Assembly (NCBI RefSeq): GCF_000183725.1
Contig: NC_014754.1
Span: 1-64,000 of the forward strand
Source: Sulfuricurvum kujiense DSM 16994
GTDB lineage: Bacteria > Campylobacterota > Campylobacteria > Campylobacterales > Sulfurimonadaceae
Direction of reading: 5' to 3'
DNA length: 64,000 nt
Part shown: one piece after another, positions 55,646 to 63,903 of the stretch
How positions within the stretch are numbered: the stretch's first letter is position 1
Layout: every line of letters starts with the position of its first letter
Made by a program: the position numbers and the translations under genes
The notes under the pieces: generated by a model
The model's input: only the letters and a program-made list of their open reading frames with translations
What the model was told of the DNA's origin: nothing
Databases searched by the model: none

Positions 55646-55818
55646 ATGCGCACCAAATTTTAGAAGAAAATATCTCTAAACGGACCCGTTGTATGGTCTA
55701 CACCAGAGTAATGGGATATCACCGTCCGGTAGAGAGTTTTAATCTCGGTAAAAAAGGGGAGCACAAAGAGCGTCAGTGTTTCCATGAATCGCACAAACGT
55801 CATGCTGCCGCTGTATGA
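55642..55818 (+). CDS. Separate glycyl-radical domain of the anaerobic ribonucleotide reductase
   Basis: A 58-residue protein containing Arg-Val-Met-Gly25-Tyr and then Arg-Pro-Val-Glu-Ser-Phe-Asn-Leu-Gly-Lys, which parallels the C-terminal Arg-Val-Cys-Gly-Tyr ... Phe-Asn-Ala-Gly-Lys of fused NrdD; Gly25 should carry the radical. It has its own start, overlapping the nrdD stop by ATGA, with AAAGGA upstream and a helical linker-like N-terminus (Gln-Ile-Leu-Glu-Glu-Asn), so it is not simply a frameshift. It would bind the 704-residue part, much as YfiD replaces the radical domain of pyruvate formate-lyase. The activase gene overlaps its end. Confidence 0.82.
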   Translation: MNAHQILEENISKRTRCMVYTRVMGYHRPVESFNLGKKGEHKERQCFHESHKRHAAAV

Positions 55819-56467
55819 TATAACCCCGTTTACCCTCCTCGATTTTCCCGATACACCTGCGGCTATATTTTGGTTTGCAGGGTGTAATTTACGATGTCTC
55901 TACTGCTATAACCCCGATATTGTTTTAGGTGAAGGACGTATCAGTGTAGAGCAGGCTCTATCGATACTCGTAAAACGGGTCGGCTTTTTAGAAGGGGTTG
56001 TTCTCAGTGGCGGTGAATGTACTCTCTATAGCGATTTGATCCCTTTTTGTCATTCCATAAAAAATATGGGATATAAGATTAAAATAGATACAAACGGGAT
56101 GCGTCCCGATGTGATTCGACAGCTCTTAGAAGCAAATCTTCTTGATTATGTGGCGCTTGATTACAAAGCACCGGATTCAAAAATGAAAGATATCTGCGGA
56201 GGCGGTTCAGAAAAACGATTTTGGGAGTGTTTCGACACGCTTCAGTCCTTTAATATGAAGTTTGAAGTACGAACGACGTTCCATTCTGATCTCCTTAGCG
56301 AAGAGGAAATAATCATGATGAGCAATAAATTGAAAGCGATGGGGTATCAGAATCCCTTTTATGTACAGCTTTTTCGAGAGGGCGTCAAAACATTAGGGAT
56401 GGTAGAAACCCCTATGCATTCGGCAGATATTGAACTTTTATCTCAATTCGTCACACTTCGTCAATAA
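55784..56467 (+). CDS. nrdG: Anaerobic ribonucleotide reductase activase (radical SAM)
   Basis: A 227-residue radical SAM protein with Cys34-Asn-Leu-Arg-Cys38-Leu-Tyr-Cys41 binding the [4Fe-4S] cluster and Leu-Ser-Gly-Gly-Glu-Cys as the SAM motif. It abstracts a hydrogen from the glycyl-radical residue of the reductase. The frame overlaps the 58-residue gene by 35 bases; an ATG at 55802 is an alternative start, and neither has a clear ribosome binding site, so coupling is likely. Confidence 0.87.
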   Translation: MNRTNVMLPLYDITPFTLLDFPDTPAAIFWFAGCNLRCLYCYNPDIVLGEGRISVEQALSILVKRVGFLEGVVLSGGECTLYSDLIPFCHSIKNMGYKIKIDTNGMRPDVIRQLLEANLLDYVALDYKAPDSKMKDICGGGSEKRFWECFDTLQSFNMKFEVRTTFHSDLLSEEEIIMMSNKLKAMGYQNPFYVQLFREGVKTLGMVETPMHSADIELLSQFVTLRQ

Positions 56468-56468
56468 A

Positions 56469-56510
56469 TTGACTTAGGTCAAAGCTTTTGGTTTTGAAAC
56501 AATCTATAAT
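56469..56510 (+). promoter_or_regulatory. Cytochrome c promoter with Crp/Fnr-type site
   Basis: TTGACTTAGGTCAA (56469-56482), then a consensus -10 box TATAAT (56505-56510) 36 bases from the site start. Confidence 0.75.
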
Positions 56511-56537
56511 TTTCCATATCAACAGTAGGAGCTTTGT

Positions 56538-56840
56538 ATGAAAAAAAGTTTAATGGTAGTAGCAACATTGATCGCTTTAGGTTTTGTGAGTGCTCATGCA
56601 GCAGAAGATGGTGCAGCACTTTATAAAAAATGTGTATCCTGTCATGGTGCCGCTGGAGAAAAAGCGGCACTCGGTAAAAGTAAAATCATTAAAGAAATGA
56701 GTGCCGCACAAATTACAACTGCACTGAAAGGGTACAAAGATGGCAGTTACGGCGGAGCACAAAAAGGTCTTATGAAAGGGCAAGTAGCATCCCTCAATGA
56801 TGCTCAAATCACTGCACTCGCTACTCACATCGCAAAATAA
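56538..56840 (+). CDS. Small periplasmic cytochrome c (c-553 type)
   Basis: A 100-residue class I cytochrome: signal peptide to about residue 21, haem site Cys32-Val-Ser-Cys35-His36 and a Met ligand in Gly-Leu-Met-Lys-Gly near residue 78. Such c-553 proteins carry electrons in the periplasm, here possibly to NorC. It has its own Fnr-type promoter and a terminator at 56847. Confidence 0.87.
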   Translation: MKKSLMVVATLIALGFVSAHAAEDGAALYKKCVSCHGAAGEKAALGKSKIIKEMSAAQITTALKGYKDGSYGGAQKGLMKGQVASLNDAQITALATHIAK

Positions 56841-56846
56841 TCTTCT

Positions 56847-56862
56847 TCACCCCTCGGGGTGA
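56847..56862 (+). terminator. Terminator of the cytochrome gene
   Basis: TCACCCC-TC-GGGGTGA is a perfect seven-base-pair hairpin followed by TCTTTCC. Confidence 0.55.
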
Positions 56863-56970
56863 TCTTTCCAGACAGTGTTTCCTTTCTTTTGCTTGACCTC
56901 CTATAGAAGAAAATCACTGTTTGGACAAATCTACTTTTCAACTCTTTTTAGTTTATAAATTCATCATTCC

Positions 56971-57012
56971 TTGACTCAGGTCAATTTTTAAAACTACTTA
57001 TTACATTAGAAT
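56971..57012 (+). promoter_or_regulatory. napA promoter with Crp/Fnr-type site
   Basis: TTGACTCAGGTCAA (56971-56984) and, 36 bases from its start, TAGAAT (57007-57012) as -10 box. It is the same arrangement as at nrdD and the cytochrome gene. The leader to napA is then about 90 bases. Confidence 0.68.
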
Positions 57013-57033
57013 TATCAGTGTAAATAAAAAGAA

Positions 57034-57078
57034 GGCGCCTCTGAAGAGTTTTTTGAAAAAGAATTTTTTAGAGGTGCC
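57034..57078 (+). promoter_or_regulatory. Long hairpin in the nap leader
   Basis: GGCGCCTCT (57034-57042) can pair with AGAGGTGCC (57070-57078) with one G-U pair; the A/T-rich bases between can partly pair as well. It lies between the predicted transcription start and napA, ending about 30 bases before the ATG. It may control translation or mRNA stability. I recognise no known riboswitch. Confidence 0.4.
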
Positions 57079-57109
57079 AACAAAAATAATCCATTAAAAA
57101 GGATCAACA

Positions 57110-59896
57110 ATGCAAGAAAGTCGTAGAGATTTTTTAAAAGCCAGTGCAGCGACTGCTGCAGCTACTGCCGTAGGTATGGTTTTACCGAGTGAGGTTGAAG
57201 CTGCGTCCAAAGCAGGTGAATCAGGATGGCGCTGGGACAAAGCGGTATGCCGTTTCTGCGGAACAGGTTGTGGTGTTATGGTCGCAACCCAAAATGATAA
57301 AATTATCGCCGTCAAAGGGGATCCGGCAGCTCCGGTGAATAAAGGGCTAAATTGTATCAAAGGATATTTCCTCGCGAAAATCATGTACGGAGCAGACCGT
57401 TTGACTCAGCCATTGTTACGTGTTGGAGCCAATGGAGAGTTTAGCAAACAAGGGAAATTTCAACCGGTGAGTTGGGAAAGAGCCTTTGATGTCATGGCGG
57501 ATAAGTTCAAAGAAACGTATGCTAAAAACGGTCCTACATCAGTAGGGGTATTCGGTTCGGGTCAATATACGATTCATGAAGGTTACGCTGCACTCAAACT
57601 GATGAAAGCAGGTTTTCGATCTAATAATATTGACCCTAATGCTCGTCACTGTATGGCCTCTGCGGTTACAGGATTTATGCAAACGTTCGGTATCGATGAA
57701 CCGGCAGGCTGTTACGATGATATCGAGCTAACCGATACGATTATTACGTGGGGTGCGAATATGGCAGAGATGCACCCGATCCTTTGGTCACGCGTATCCG
57801 ATCGTAAACTCACCAACAAAGCAAAAGTAAAAGTAGTTAATCTCTCTACCTATACACAACGTACTTCGGATTTGGCTGATATCGAGATTATTTTCAGACC
57901 AAGTACCGATTTGGCGATTTGGAACTACATTGCACGTGAGTTAGTTTACAATGCTCCTGAATCCATCGACTGGAAATACGTCAAAGAAAACTGTGTATTT
58001 GCCACAAGCTGGGTGGATACCGGATATGGAATGCGTAACAACGCTAACCATCCAAAATTCCGTGAATCGGAAAAAGATACGGTAGCTAAAGAGGTTGCGA
58101 AAAAAGTGGGCGCGTTAGAGGGTCCTGCACTCAAACCGTTCGGGTATGAGACAGGTGAGACCATGAAAATGACTCACAATGCAACTGCTGCTGAAAACTG
58201 GGTTATTACGTTTGAAGAATTTAAACGTGGTTTAGCACCGTATACTCTCGATTATGTTGCGAGTGTTGCTAAAGGAAATCCGGATGAGGATATCGAAGCG
58301 TTCAAGAAAAAACTCAAAGCGCTTGCCGATCTCTATATCGAAAAAGGGCGTAAAGTCGTCAGTTTCTGGACAATGGGCTTCAATCAGCATACACGTGGTA
58401 CATGGGTAAATTCTCAATCGTACATGGTGCATATGTTACTCGGAAAACAAGCTAAACCGGGTTCAGGTGCATTCTCTCTTACCGGTCAGCCATCGGCGTG
58501 TGGAACAGCGCGTGAAGTAGGAACATTTAGCCACCGTCTCCCTGCGGATATGGTCGTTATGAATCCTAAACACCGTGAACACTCTGAACACATCTGGAAA
58601 GTACCGGCAGGAACAATTAACCCGGTTCCAGGCAGTCACTATGTACAGATTATGCGTGATTTAGAAGATGGTAAAGTGAAATGGGCATGGGTTCAGGTTA
58701 ATAACCCATGGCAAGATACCGCCAATGCCAACCACTGGATTAAAGCAGCACGTGAGATGGATAACTTCATCGTCTGTTCGGATGCTTATCCGGGTATTTC
58801 AGCAAAAGTAGCCGATTTGATCCTCCCATCGGCGATGATTTATGAGAAATGGGGTGGATACGGTAACGCCGAACGCCGTACACAACAATGGAAACAGCAA
58901 GTTACTCCAGTCGGTCAAGCGATGGGTGATTTGTGGCAAACGGCAGAATTTGCCAAACGGTTCACCCTTGCCGAAGTGTGGAAAGAATGGAAAATCAACG
59001 ATAAAGTGACGATCCCAAGTGTACTAGGTGAAGCTCAAAAAATGGGATACAAACCGAGCGATACATTGTTCGATGTCTTGTTTGCGAATAAAGAGGCGAA
59101 AAGCTATAAATGGCCTGATCCGATCGGGAAAGGGTTTGATAACACCGAAGCTGGCGGTGATAAACGTAATGTCCTCGGAAGCGATGGTAAGCCATTTAAA
59201 GGATACGGTTTCTTTATCCATAAATATATTTGGGAAGAGTATCGTAAATTCGGTCTTGGTCATGGACATGACTTGGCTGATTTCGATACCTACCACCGTG
59301 TGCGCGGATTGAAATGGCCGGTTGTTAATGGCAAAGAGACACAATGGCGTTTTAACGCGAAATACGATCCGTATGCGAAGAAAACAGGACGTGAATTTGC
59401 CTTCTACGGTGAATTTAGCAAAGTGATCCAACAAGGAACTCTTGCCGGACCGGATGCATCCAAACCAAAAGTGGATTTGAGCAATAAAGCGAAAATTTTC
59501 ATGCACCCTTATATGGAACCGCCTGAAACTCCGAGTAAAGAGTATCCATTGTGGCTCTGTACGGGACGTGTACTCGAACATTGGCACTCTGGAACGATGA
59601 CCATGCGTGTACCTGAACTCTATCGAGCAGTTCCTGAGGCTCTTTGTTATATGCATCCTCAAACGGCTAAAGATATGGGGGCAAAAGACGGTGAACTGGT
59701 ATGGGTTGAATCACGTCGCGGTAAAGTAAAAGCCCGTGTTGAAACACGAGGACGTAATCGACCTCCTAAATCATTGGTATTTGTTCCATGGTTCGATGAA
59801 AAAGTGTATATCAACAAAGTATGTTTAGATGCAACCTGTCCAATCTCTAAACAAACCGACTACAAAAAATGTGCGGTCAAGGTCTATAAGGCTTAA
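57110..59896 (+). CDS. napA: Periplasmic nitrate reductase catalytic subunit
   Basis: A 928-residue molybdoenzyme reducing nitrate to nitrite in the periplasm. Tat signal Ser-Arg-Arg-Asp-Phe-Leu-Lys (4-10), [4Fe-4S] ligands Cys47, Cys50, Cys54 and Cys82, and Mo ligand Cys181 in His-Cys-Met-Ala-Ser-Ala. The length is that of the Campylobacterota NapA, longer than in enterobacteria. AAAAGGA stands before the start. It heads the operon napAGHBFLD and depends on NapD for export and maturation. Confidence 0.95.
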   Translation: MQESRRDFLKASAATAAATAVGMVLPSEVEAASKAGESGWRWDKAVCRFCGTGCGVMVATQNDKIIAVKGDPAAPVNKGLNCIKGYFLAKIMYGADRLTQPLLRVGANGEFSKQGKFQPVSWERAFDVMADKFKETYAKNGPTSVGVFGSGQYTIHEGYAALKLMKAGFRSNNIDPNARHCMASAVTGFMQTFGIDEPAGCYDDIELTDTIITWGANMAEMHPILWSRVSDRKLTNKAKVKVVNLSTYTQRTSDLADIEIIFRPSTDLAIWNYIARELVYNAPESIDWKYVKENCVFATSWVDTGYGMRNNANHPKFRESEKDTVAKEVAKKVGALEGPALKPFGYETGETMKMTHNATAAENWVITFEEFKRGLAPYTLDYVASVAKGNPDEDIEAFKKKLKALADLYIEKGRKVVSFWTMGFNQHTRGTWVNSQSYMVHMLLGKQAKPGSGAFSLTGQPSACGTAREVGTFSHRLPADMVVMNPKHREHSEHIWKVPAGTINPVPGSHYVQIMRDLEDGKVKWAWVQVNNPWQDTANANHWIKAAREMDNFIVCSDAYPGISAKVADLILPSAMIYEKWGGYGNAERRTQQWKQQVTPVGQAMGDLWQTAEFAKRFTLAEVWKEWKINDKVTIPSVLGEAQKMGYKPSDTLFDVLFANKEAKSYKWPDPIGKGFDNTEAGGDKRNVLGSDGKPFKGYGFFIHKYIWEEYRKFGLGHGHDLADFDTYHRVRGLKWPVVNGKETQWRFNAKYDPYAKKTGREFAFYGEFSKVIQQGTLAGPDASKPKVDLSNKAKIFMHPYMEPPETPSKEYPLWLCTGRVLEHWHSGTMTMRVPELYRAVPEALCYMHPQTAKDMGAKDGELVWVESRRGKVKARVETRGRNRPPKSLVFVPWFDEKVYINKVCLDATCPISKQTDYKKCAVKVYKA

Positions 59897-59898
59897 CC

Positions 59899-60711
59899 AT
59901 GGCAACGGAAAAACAGCCCCCGATGAGTGAACGTCGCCGATTTTTATTGCAAGCATTGCAAGGGATTGGATTAGCGACACTTGGGGCATTGACATGGAGT
60001 GCATACATCGATGAAGCGAGTGCCGCTTCTCTCGTACTGCGACCTCCGGGAGCACTGAGCGAAGAAGACTTTTTATCGCATTGTATTCGCTGCGGGTTGT
60101 GTGTCGAAGCGTGTCCATATGATACGCTCAAACTTGCCCGTGCCGGAGATAATGTGCCGGTAGGGACACCGTATTTTATCGCGCGGGAAATTCCGTGTTA
60201 TATGTGTAAAGACATTCCCTGTGTCCCACCGTGTCCTACGGGTGCGTTGGAGGAGTCATTGGTCATGAAAATGGCGAAAGACGGTCATAAAGTTTTCGAT
60301 ATCGGCATGGCGAAAATGGGGATAGCGGTGATCGATTCGGATCAATGCGTCGCCTTTTGGGGTGTTCAGTGTGACGCTTGTTATCGAGCTTGTCCATTGA
60401 TCAATCAGGCGATTGTCATCGATCAGAGTCGAAATGAGCGTACAGGGAAACATGCCCTAATGGTTCCTCGTGTTATCGGTGATGTGTGTACCGGATGTGG
60501 AATGTGCGAAAAAGCGTGTGTGACTGAGAAAGCCTCTATTTTTGTCTTGCCTCTGGAAGTTGCTAAAGGGAAAGCCGGAAGCAATTACATCAAAGGATGG
60601 GATGAAAAAGATGAAAAACGTTTGGAAACCCAAACAGGGGGCGGTGAAACGACTGTAACCCCGACCAGTTCTCAAAAGCCGGTCGATTATTTAAATGATG
60701 AGGAGTTTTAA
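59899..60711 (+). CDS. napG: NapG, periplasmic ferredoxin-type protein
   Basis: A 270-residue protein with Tat signal (Glu-Arg-Arg-Arg-Phe-Leu, 11-16) and four [4Fe-4S] motifs, starting with Cys-Ile-Arg-Cys-Gly-Leu-Cys-Val-Glu-Ala-Cys-Pro. With NapH it oxidises menaquinol and passes electrons to NapB/NapA. No napC is present here, so this is the only quinol route visible. It is two bases after napA. Confidence 0.93.
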   Translation: MATEKQPPMSERRRFLLQALQGIGLATLGALTWSAYIDEASAASLVLRPPGALSEEDFLSHCIRCGLCVEACPYDTLKLARAGDNVPVGTPYFIAREIPCYMCKDIPCVPPCPTGALEESLVMKMAKDGHKVFDIGMAKMGIAVIDSDQCVAFWGVQCDACYRACPLINQAIVIDQSRNERTGKHALMVPRVIGDVCTGCGMCEKACVTEKASIFVLPLEVAKGKAGSNYIKGWDEKDEKRLETQTGGGETTVTPTSSQKPVDYLNDEEF

Positions 60712-61530
60712 ATGGAGTGGCTTAAAAAACACCGATTTTTAATTCTTCGCCGTTTGATACAAATTTCCATGATTGTGCTCTACTTTGCGGCACACGCATG
60801 GGGATGGAAAGTTCTTGAAGGTAATCTGGGGAGCTCATTGGTTGTGGGAACGATCCCTTTAGCTGATCCGTTTGCAGTGATTCAAATGTCTGCAGCGGGT
60901 GCGTTGCTGGGGCTGGATGTACTCATCGGAGCTGCCATCATAACGCTGTTCTACGCCATCATCGGCGGAAGAGCTTTTTGCAGCTGGGTGTGTCCGATCA
61001 ATATGGTGAGTGATGCAGCCAATGGATTGCGCCGTATATTACGGATTAACGAAGTAGAGCGTAGAGTCGTTATAAGTCGACATCTTCGTTATTGGGTATT
61101 AGCACTCTCTATCGCCCTTTCAGCGATTTTTGGAGTAGCGGCATTTGAATTTATCAGTCCTATCGGGATGCTGAATCGTGGCCTTATTTTTGGTATAGGA
61201 TTTGGTGGAGCTGTAGTGGCAGGTGTTTTTCTCTTCGATTTGTTTGGAGTGAAAAACGGGTTTTGCGGTCATCTGTGTCCGTTGGGCGGATTTTATTCGC
61301 TCATTGGCCGATTCAGTCTGATCCGCGTAAAACACAATCAGGAAAAATGTACATTGTGTATGAAATGTACCGCGATTTGTCCTGAAAAACCGGTCTTACA
61401 TATGATCGGTAAACGAAGTGAATTTGTCGCCATGGGTGAGTGTACTAACTGTGCTCGCTGTATCGAAGTGTGTGATGATGACGCTTTAAATTTTGATATT
61501 CGCTTATTTAAACAACAGGATAAGGAGTAA
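60712..61530 (+). CDS. napH: NapH, membrane quinol dehydrogenase subunit
   Basis: A 272-residue protein with four membrane helices (about 12-30, 60-90, 125-145, 155-185), two Cys-x3-Cys-Pro motifs (Cys-Ser-Trp-Val-Cys-Pro and His-Leu-Cys-Pro) and two C-terminal [4Fe-4S] clusters. It anchors NapG and receives electrons from menaquinol. It directly follows napG. Confidence 0.93.
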   Translation: MEWLKKHRFLILRRLIQISMIVLYFAAHAWGWKVLEGNLGSSLVVGTIPLADPFAVIQMSAAGALLGLDVLIGAAIITLFYAIIGGRAFCSWVCPINMVSDAANGLRRILRINEVERRVVISRHLRYWVLALSIALSAIFGVAAFEFISPIGMLNRGLIFGIGFGGAVVAGVFLFDLFGVKNGFCGHLCPLGGFYSLIGRFSLIRVKHNQEKCTLCMKCTAICPEKPVLHMIGKRSEFVAMGECTNCARCIEVCDDDALNFDIRLFKQQDKE

Positions 61531-61534
61531 ACAC

Positions 61535-62122
61535 ATGAAACGTAATGTGATTAGTATCGTAACCGCAGCTTTAGTATTAGGCAGTGTAGTGCTCTTGGGA
61601 GCAGGGAAAGAGGTTCAGATTGCTGACGAGTCGTTAGGACTTTCAAAAGTAAGTGTTGATGCAGATAGCGGTTTGGTTGAAAAACCTTTTGTCTATAAAG
61701 GAACGGCTCCGGGTGCAGGAAACAAACGTATTCCTCGTACATATGATAATCAACCGCCTATGATTCCGCATGATATCAGCGAATTGCCGATCATCACACA
61801 GGAAGAAAACGCATGTACTTCATGTCATATGCCGGATGTTGCTCCAAGTGTCGGAGCAATTCCTATCCCAAAATCGCATTTGACAAATTTGCGTAAAATG
61901 GAAGATCTAAAAGGAGAATTGTATCAAGGCCGCTGGAATTGTACACAATGTCATGCACCTCAGGCTGTACTCGATCCTGCAGTGATGAACAAATTCAAAG
62001 GGGCATACCATAAAAAAATCGGTGGAGAGTACAAAACAAATCTGATGAAAACGCTTCGAGAAGGGGTGTTGGAAGATCCATCCGGCTCATTTGATCTCAA
62101 TAAAGATTTGGTAGCAGATTAA
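61535..62122 (+). CDS. napB: NapB, dihaem cytochrome c
   Basis: A 195-residue periplasmic cytochrome with haem sites Cys94-Thr-Ser-Cys97-His98 and Cys136-Thr-Gln-Cys139-His140; axial His ligands lie in Met-Ile-Pro-His and Lys-Ser-His. The signal peptide covers about 1-24. The start at 61535 is preceded by AAGGAG; the longer frame from 61493 would run into napH. It passes electrons to NapA. Confidence 0.92.
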   Translation: MKRNVISIVTAALVLGSVVLLGAGKEVQIADESLGLSKVSVDADSGLVEKPFVYKGTAPGAGNKRIPRTYDNQPPMIPHDISELPIITQEENACTSCHMPDVAPSVGAIPIPKSHLTNLRKMEDLKGELYQGRWNCTQCHAPQAVLDPAVMNKFKGAYHKKIGGEYKTNLMKTLREGVLEDPSGSFDLNKDLVAD

Positions 62123-62123
62123 T

Positions 62124-62627
62124 ATGGACTCACGTCGCGGATTTTTTACCTCATTGGTTGCACTTGCTACAGGTGGAGGAAAAGAAAAGAAACCTTTTCA
62201 TCCTCTTCTGCCCGGTTTTATCACAGAAAAACGCGATAACTGCCTGAGCTGTACTACTTCTGCATGTAAAAATATTTGTGAAGAAGGGATTGTGATTCAT
62301 ACAGAGTCTACAGTTCCCTATCTTGATTTTTCACGTCGAGGGTGCACATTCTGCGGAGAGTGTATCACTGCCTGTGAAAGCGATTGTTTTATTGCAGAGC
62401 CAATAACCAAGATTAAAGCGGAAGTACGGATCGGTATTTTGGGCTGTTTGGCATGGAATAAAACAATCTGTCGCAGTTGTGCTGATGTTTGTAACGATAA
62501 AGCGATACAATTTAACGGACTCTTTAATCCTGAAATTGATACACAGAAATGTACAGCCTGCGGTTTTTGTGTCGGGGTATGCCCAGCTTATACTATAAGT
62601 ATCTATTCGCCAAAGGTGAGCACATGA
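62124..62627 (+). CDS. napF: NapF, ferredoxin-type maturation protein
   Basis: A 167-residue protein with [4Fe-4S] motifs beginning Cys-Leu-Ser-Cys, Cys-Thr-Phe-Cys-Gly-Glu-Cys, Cys-Arg-Ser-Cys and Cys-Thr-Ala-Cys-Gly-Phe-Cys. Although it starts Asp-Ser-Arg-Arg-Gly-Phe-Phe, no hydrophobic signal run follows, so it should stay in the cytoplasm, where NapF assists NapA cluster insertion. It overlaps napL by ATGA. Confidence 0.88.
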   Translation: MDSRRGFFTSLVALATGGGKEKKPFHPLLPGFITEKRDNCLSCTTSACKNICEEGIVIHTESTVPYLDFSRRGCTFCGECITACESDCFIAEPITKIKAEVRIGILGCLAWNKTICRSCADVCNDKAIQFNGLFNPEIDTQKCTACGFCVGVCPAYTISIYSPKVST

Positions 62628-63559
62628 ACTTTTTATTTTTCGTACTATTTTCCTCATTGACACTCTATGCTGGAGTTATCTCTCCAAAAGTCAGTGTTAA
62701 AACCTCTTCACCGGTTTTGGATTTTGTGGTGAGAGGGAATGATGTTTGGGCAGGAACCGCGAACGGGGAAGCTTTGCAAATCACCGTAAAAGGTAAAATC
62801 ATTTCCAAAACAGTGCTTCCGGCTATCGAAGATTCATGGGGTGAAAAAATAAAGCAGAAAATCATGAGTATTGATCTCTCATCGGATGCTAAAACGTTGA
62901 TCGTAGCAGGAGAAGATGGTTGTTTATATACGATTCGTGAGGGGAAAATTACTAAAACTGCTTATTCTACAAAAACTGTCGTGAAAAAAATTGCCTTTAT
63001 TTCGGATACGAAAGTGATGTTGGCATTGTTGAGTAATGAGGTGGTGTTTTTTGATCTTAAAAGCAATCGGATAGTGAAAACTCTCAGCGGCGGAACCTCG
63101 CCGCTCAGTGATATGGCGTTATCTACAGATAAAAAAATAGCGGTTATTGCCGGAGAGGCAGGAGTTGTTTCGGTTATCGATACGGCTGCTATGAAAATCA
63201 CGCGTCGTATTCAAGGTGGAAATGTCGATAATGTTTATAAAGTGGATATTCAAAACAATCATGTTCTCACCGCAGGCCAAGATCGCAGAGCGATACTCTA
63301 TACCCTCGATGGAAAAAGTTATGTTCGCTTTGAGGGTTCTTTTTTAATCTATACTGCAGCTCTTTCACCGAGTGCAGGAGTGATGGCAGCCGCGATGGAT
63401 GAAGAGAACCTGATCAGTGTTTTCGACACCCACAAACGTAAAAAAGTTGCTACGGCAAAAGGGCACAGTGCGACGCTGAATCGTATATCGTTTATCAATG
63501 AAAAACGGTTCGTATCGTGTGCCGATGAAAATAAAATTCTATTTTGGGAGTTACCATGA
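62624..63559 (+). CDS. napL: NapL, periplasmic beta-propeller protein
   Basis: A 311-residue protein with a signal peptide (about 1-16) and repeated WD40-like beta-strand units (Val-Trp-Ala-Gly-Thr-Ala-Asn-Gly, Leu-Ile-Val-Ala-Gly-Glu-Asp-Gly, Val-Leu-Thr-Ala-Gly-Gln-Asp, Phe-Val-Ser-Cys-Ala-Asp-Glu). NapL is found in Campylobacterota nap operons and affects Nap activity by an unclear mechanism. Start 62624 overlaps the napF stop; the longer frame from 62549 lies within napF. Confidence 0.87.
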   Translation: MNFLFFVLFSSLTLYAGVISPKVSVKTSSPVLDFVVRGNDVWAGTANGEALQITVKGKIISKTVLPAIEDSWGEKIKQKIMSIDLSSDAKTLIVAGEDGCLYTIREGKITKTAYSTKTVVKKIAFISDTKVMLALLSNEVVFFDLKSNRIVKTLSGGTSPLSDMALSTDKKIAVIAGEAGVVSVIDTAAMKITRRIQGGNVDNVYKVDIQNNHVLTAGQDRRAILYTLDGKSYVRFEGSFLIYTAALSPSAGVMAAAMDEENLISVFDTHKRKKVATAKGHSATLNRISFINEKRFVSCADENKILFWELP

Positions 63560-63903
63560 ATATATCAAGTGTTGTCGTTAAATGTGCGCCGGAGTATATA
63601 GCATTTGTGCTAGAACAATTACAAGCAAGTAATCAGTGTGAGGTTTACGCTCACGATGAGTTAGGTCGAATCATAATCATTTTAGAGGGTGAAACGACAG
63701 AAGAAGAGTCTGAAAAACTTCGTATTATTCAAGAAATCCCCCATATTCTCTCCGCAGAAATGGCAATGGCCTACAGCGAAAGTGAATTCTCTGATGAAGA
63801 GGGGAAATTAGAGCGTGTTGATGAGCAGCTTATGGAACGTTTAAACGCAGATGATGTGGATGCCAAAGACATCGTTTATCATGGACACCTAAAGGATAAA
63901 TGA
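63556..63903 (+). CDS. napD: NapD, NapA signal-peptide chaperone
   Basis: A 115-residue cytoplasmic protein with the ferredoxin-like fold pattern Ile-Ser-Ser-Val-Val-Val-Lys at the start. NapD binds the Tat signal of NapA until cofactor insertion is finished. It starts by ATGA overlap with napL. The C-terminal third (Glu/Asp-rich) is longer than in enterobacterial NapD. Confidence 0.88.
   Translation: MNISSVVVKCAPEYIAFVLEQLQASNQCEVYAHDELGRIIIILEGETTEEESEKLRIIQEIPHILSAEMAMAYSESEFSDEEGKLERVDEQLMERLNADDVDAKDIVYHGHLKDK

Noticed and set aside
55642-55818. Glycyl-radical gene explained as a simple frameshift at the end of nrdD
   Set aside because: The small gene has its own ribosome binding site, an ATGA overlap like other gene pairs here and an extra linker-like helix before the radical motif. 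A plain frameshift would not create these. The alternative is kept as the refutation test.
59024-59662. Reverse 212-codon frame inside napA
   Set aside because: Shadow of a certain gene. His/Phe/Arg-rich antisense composition, no ribosome binding site.
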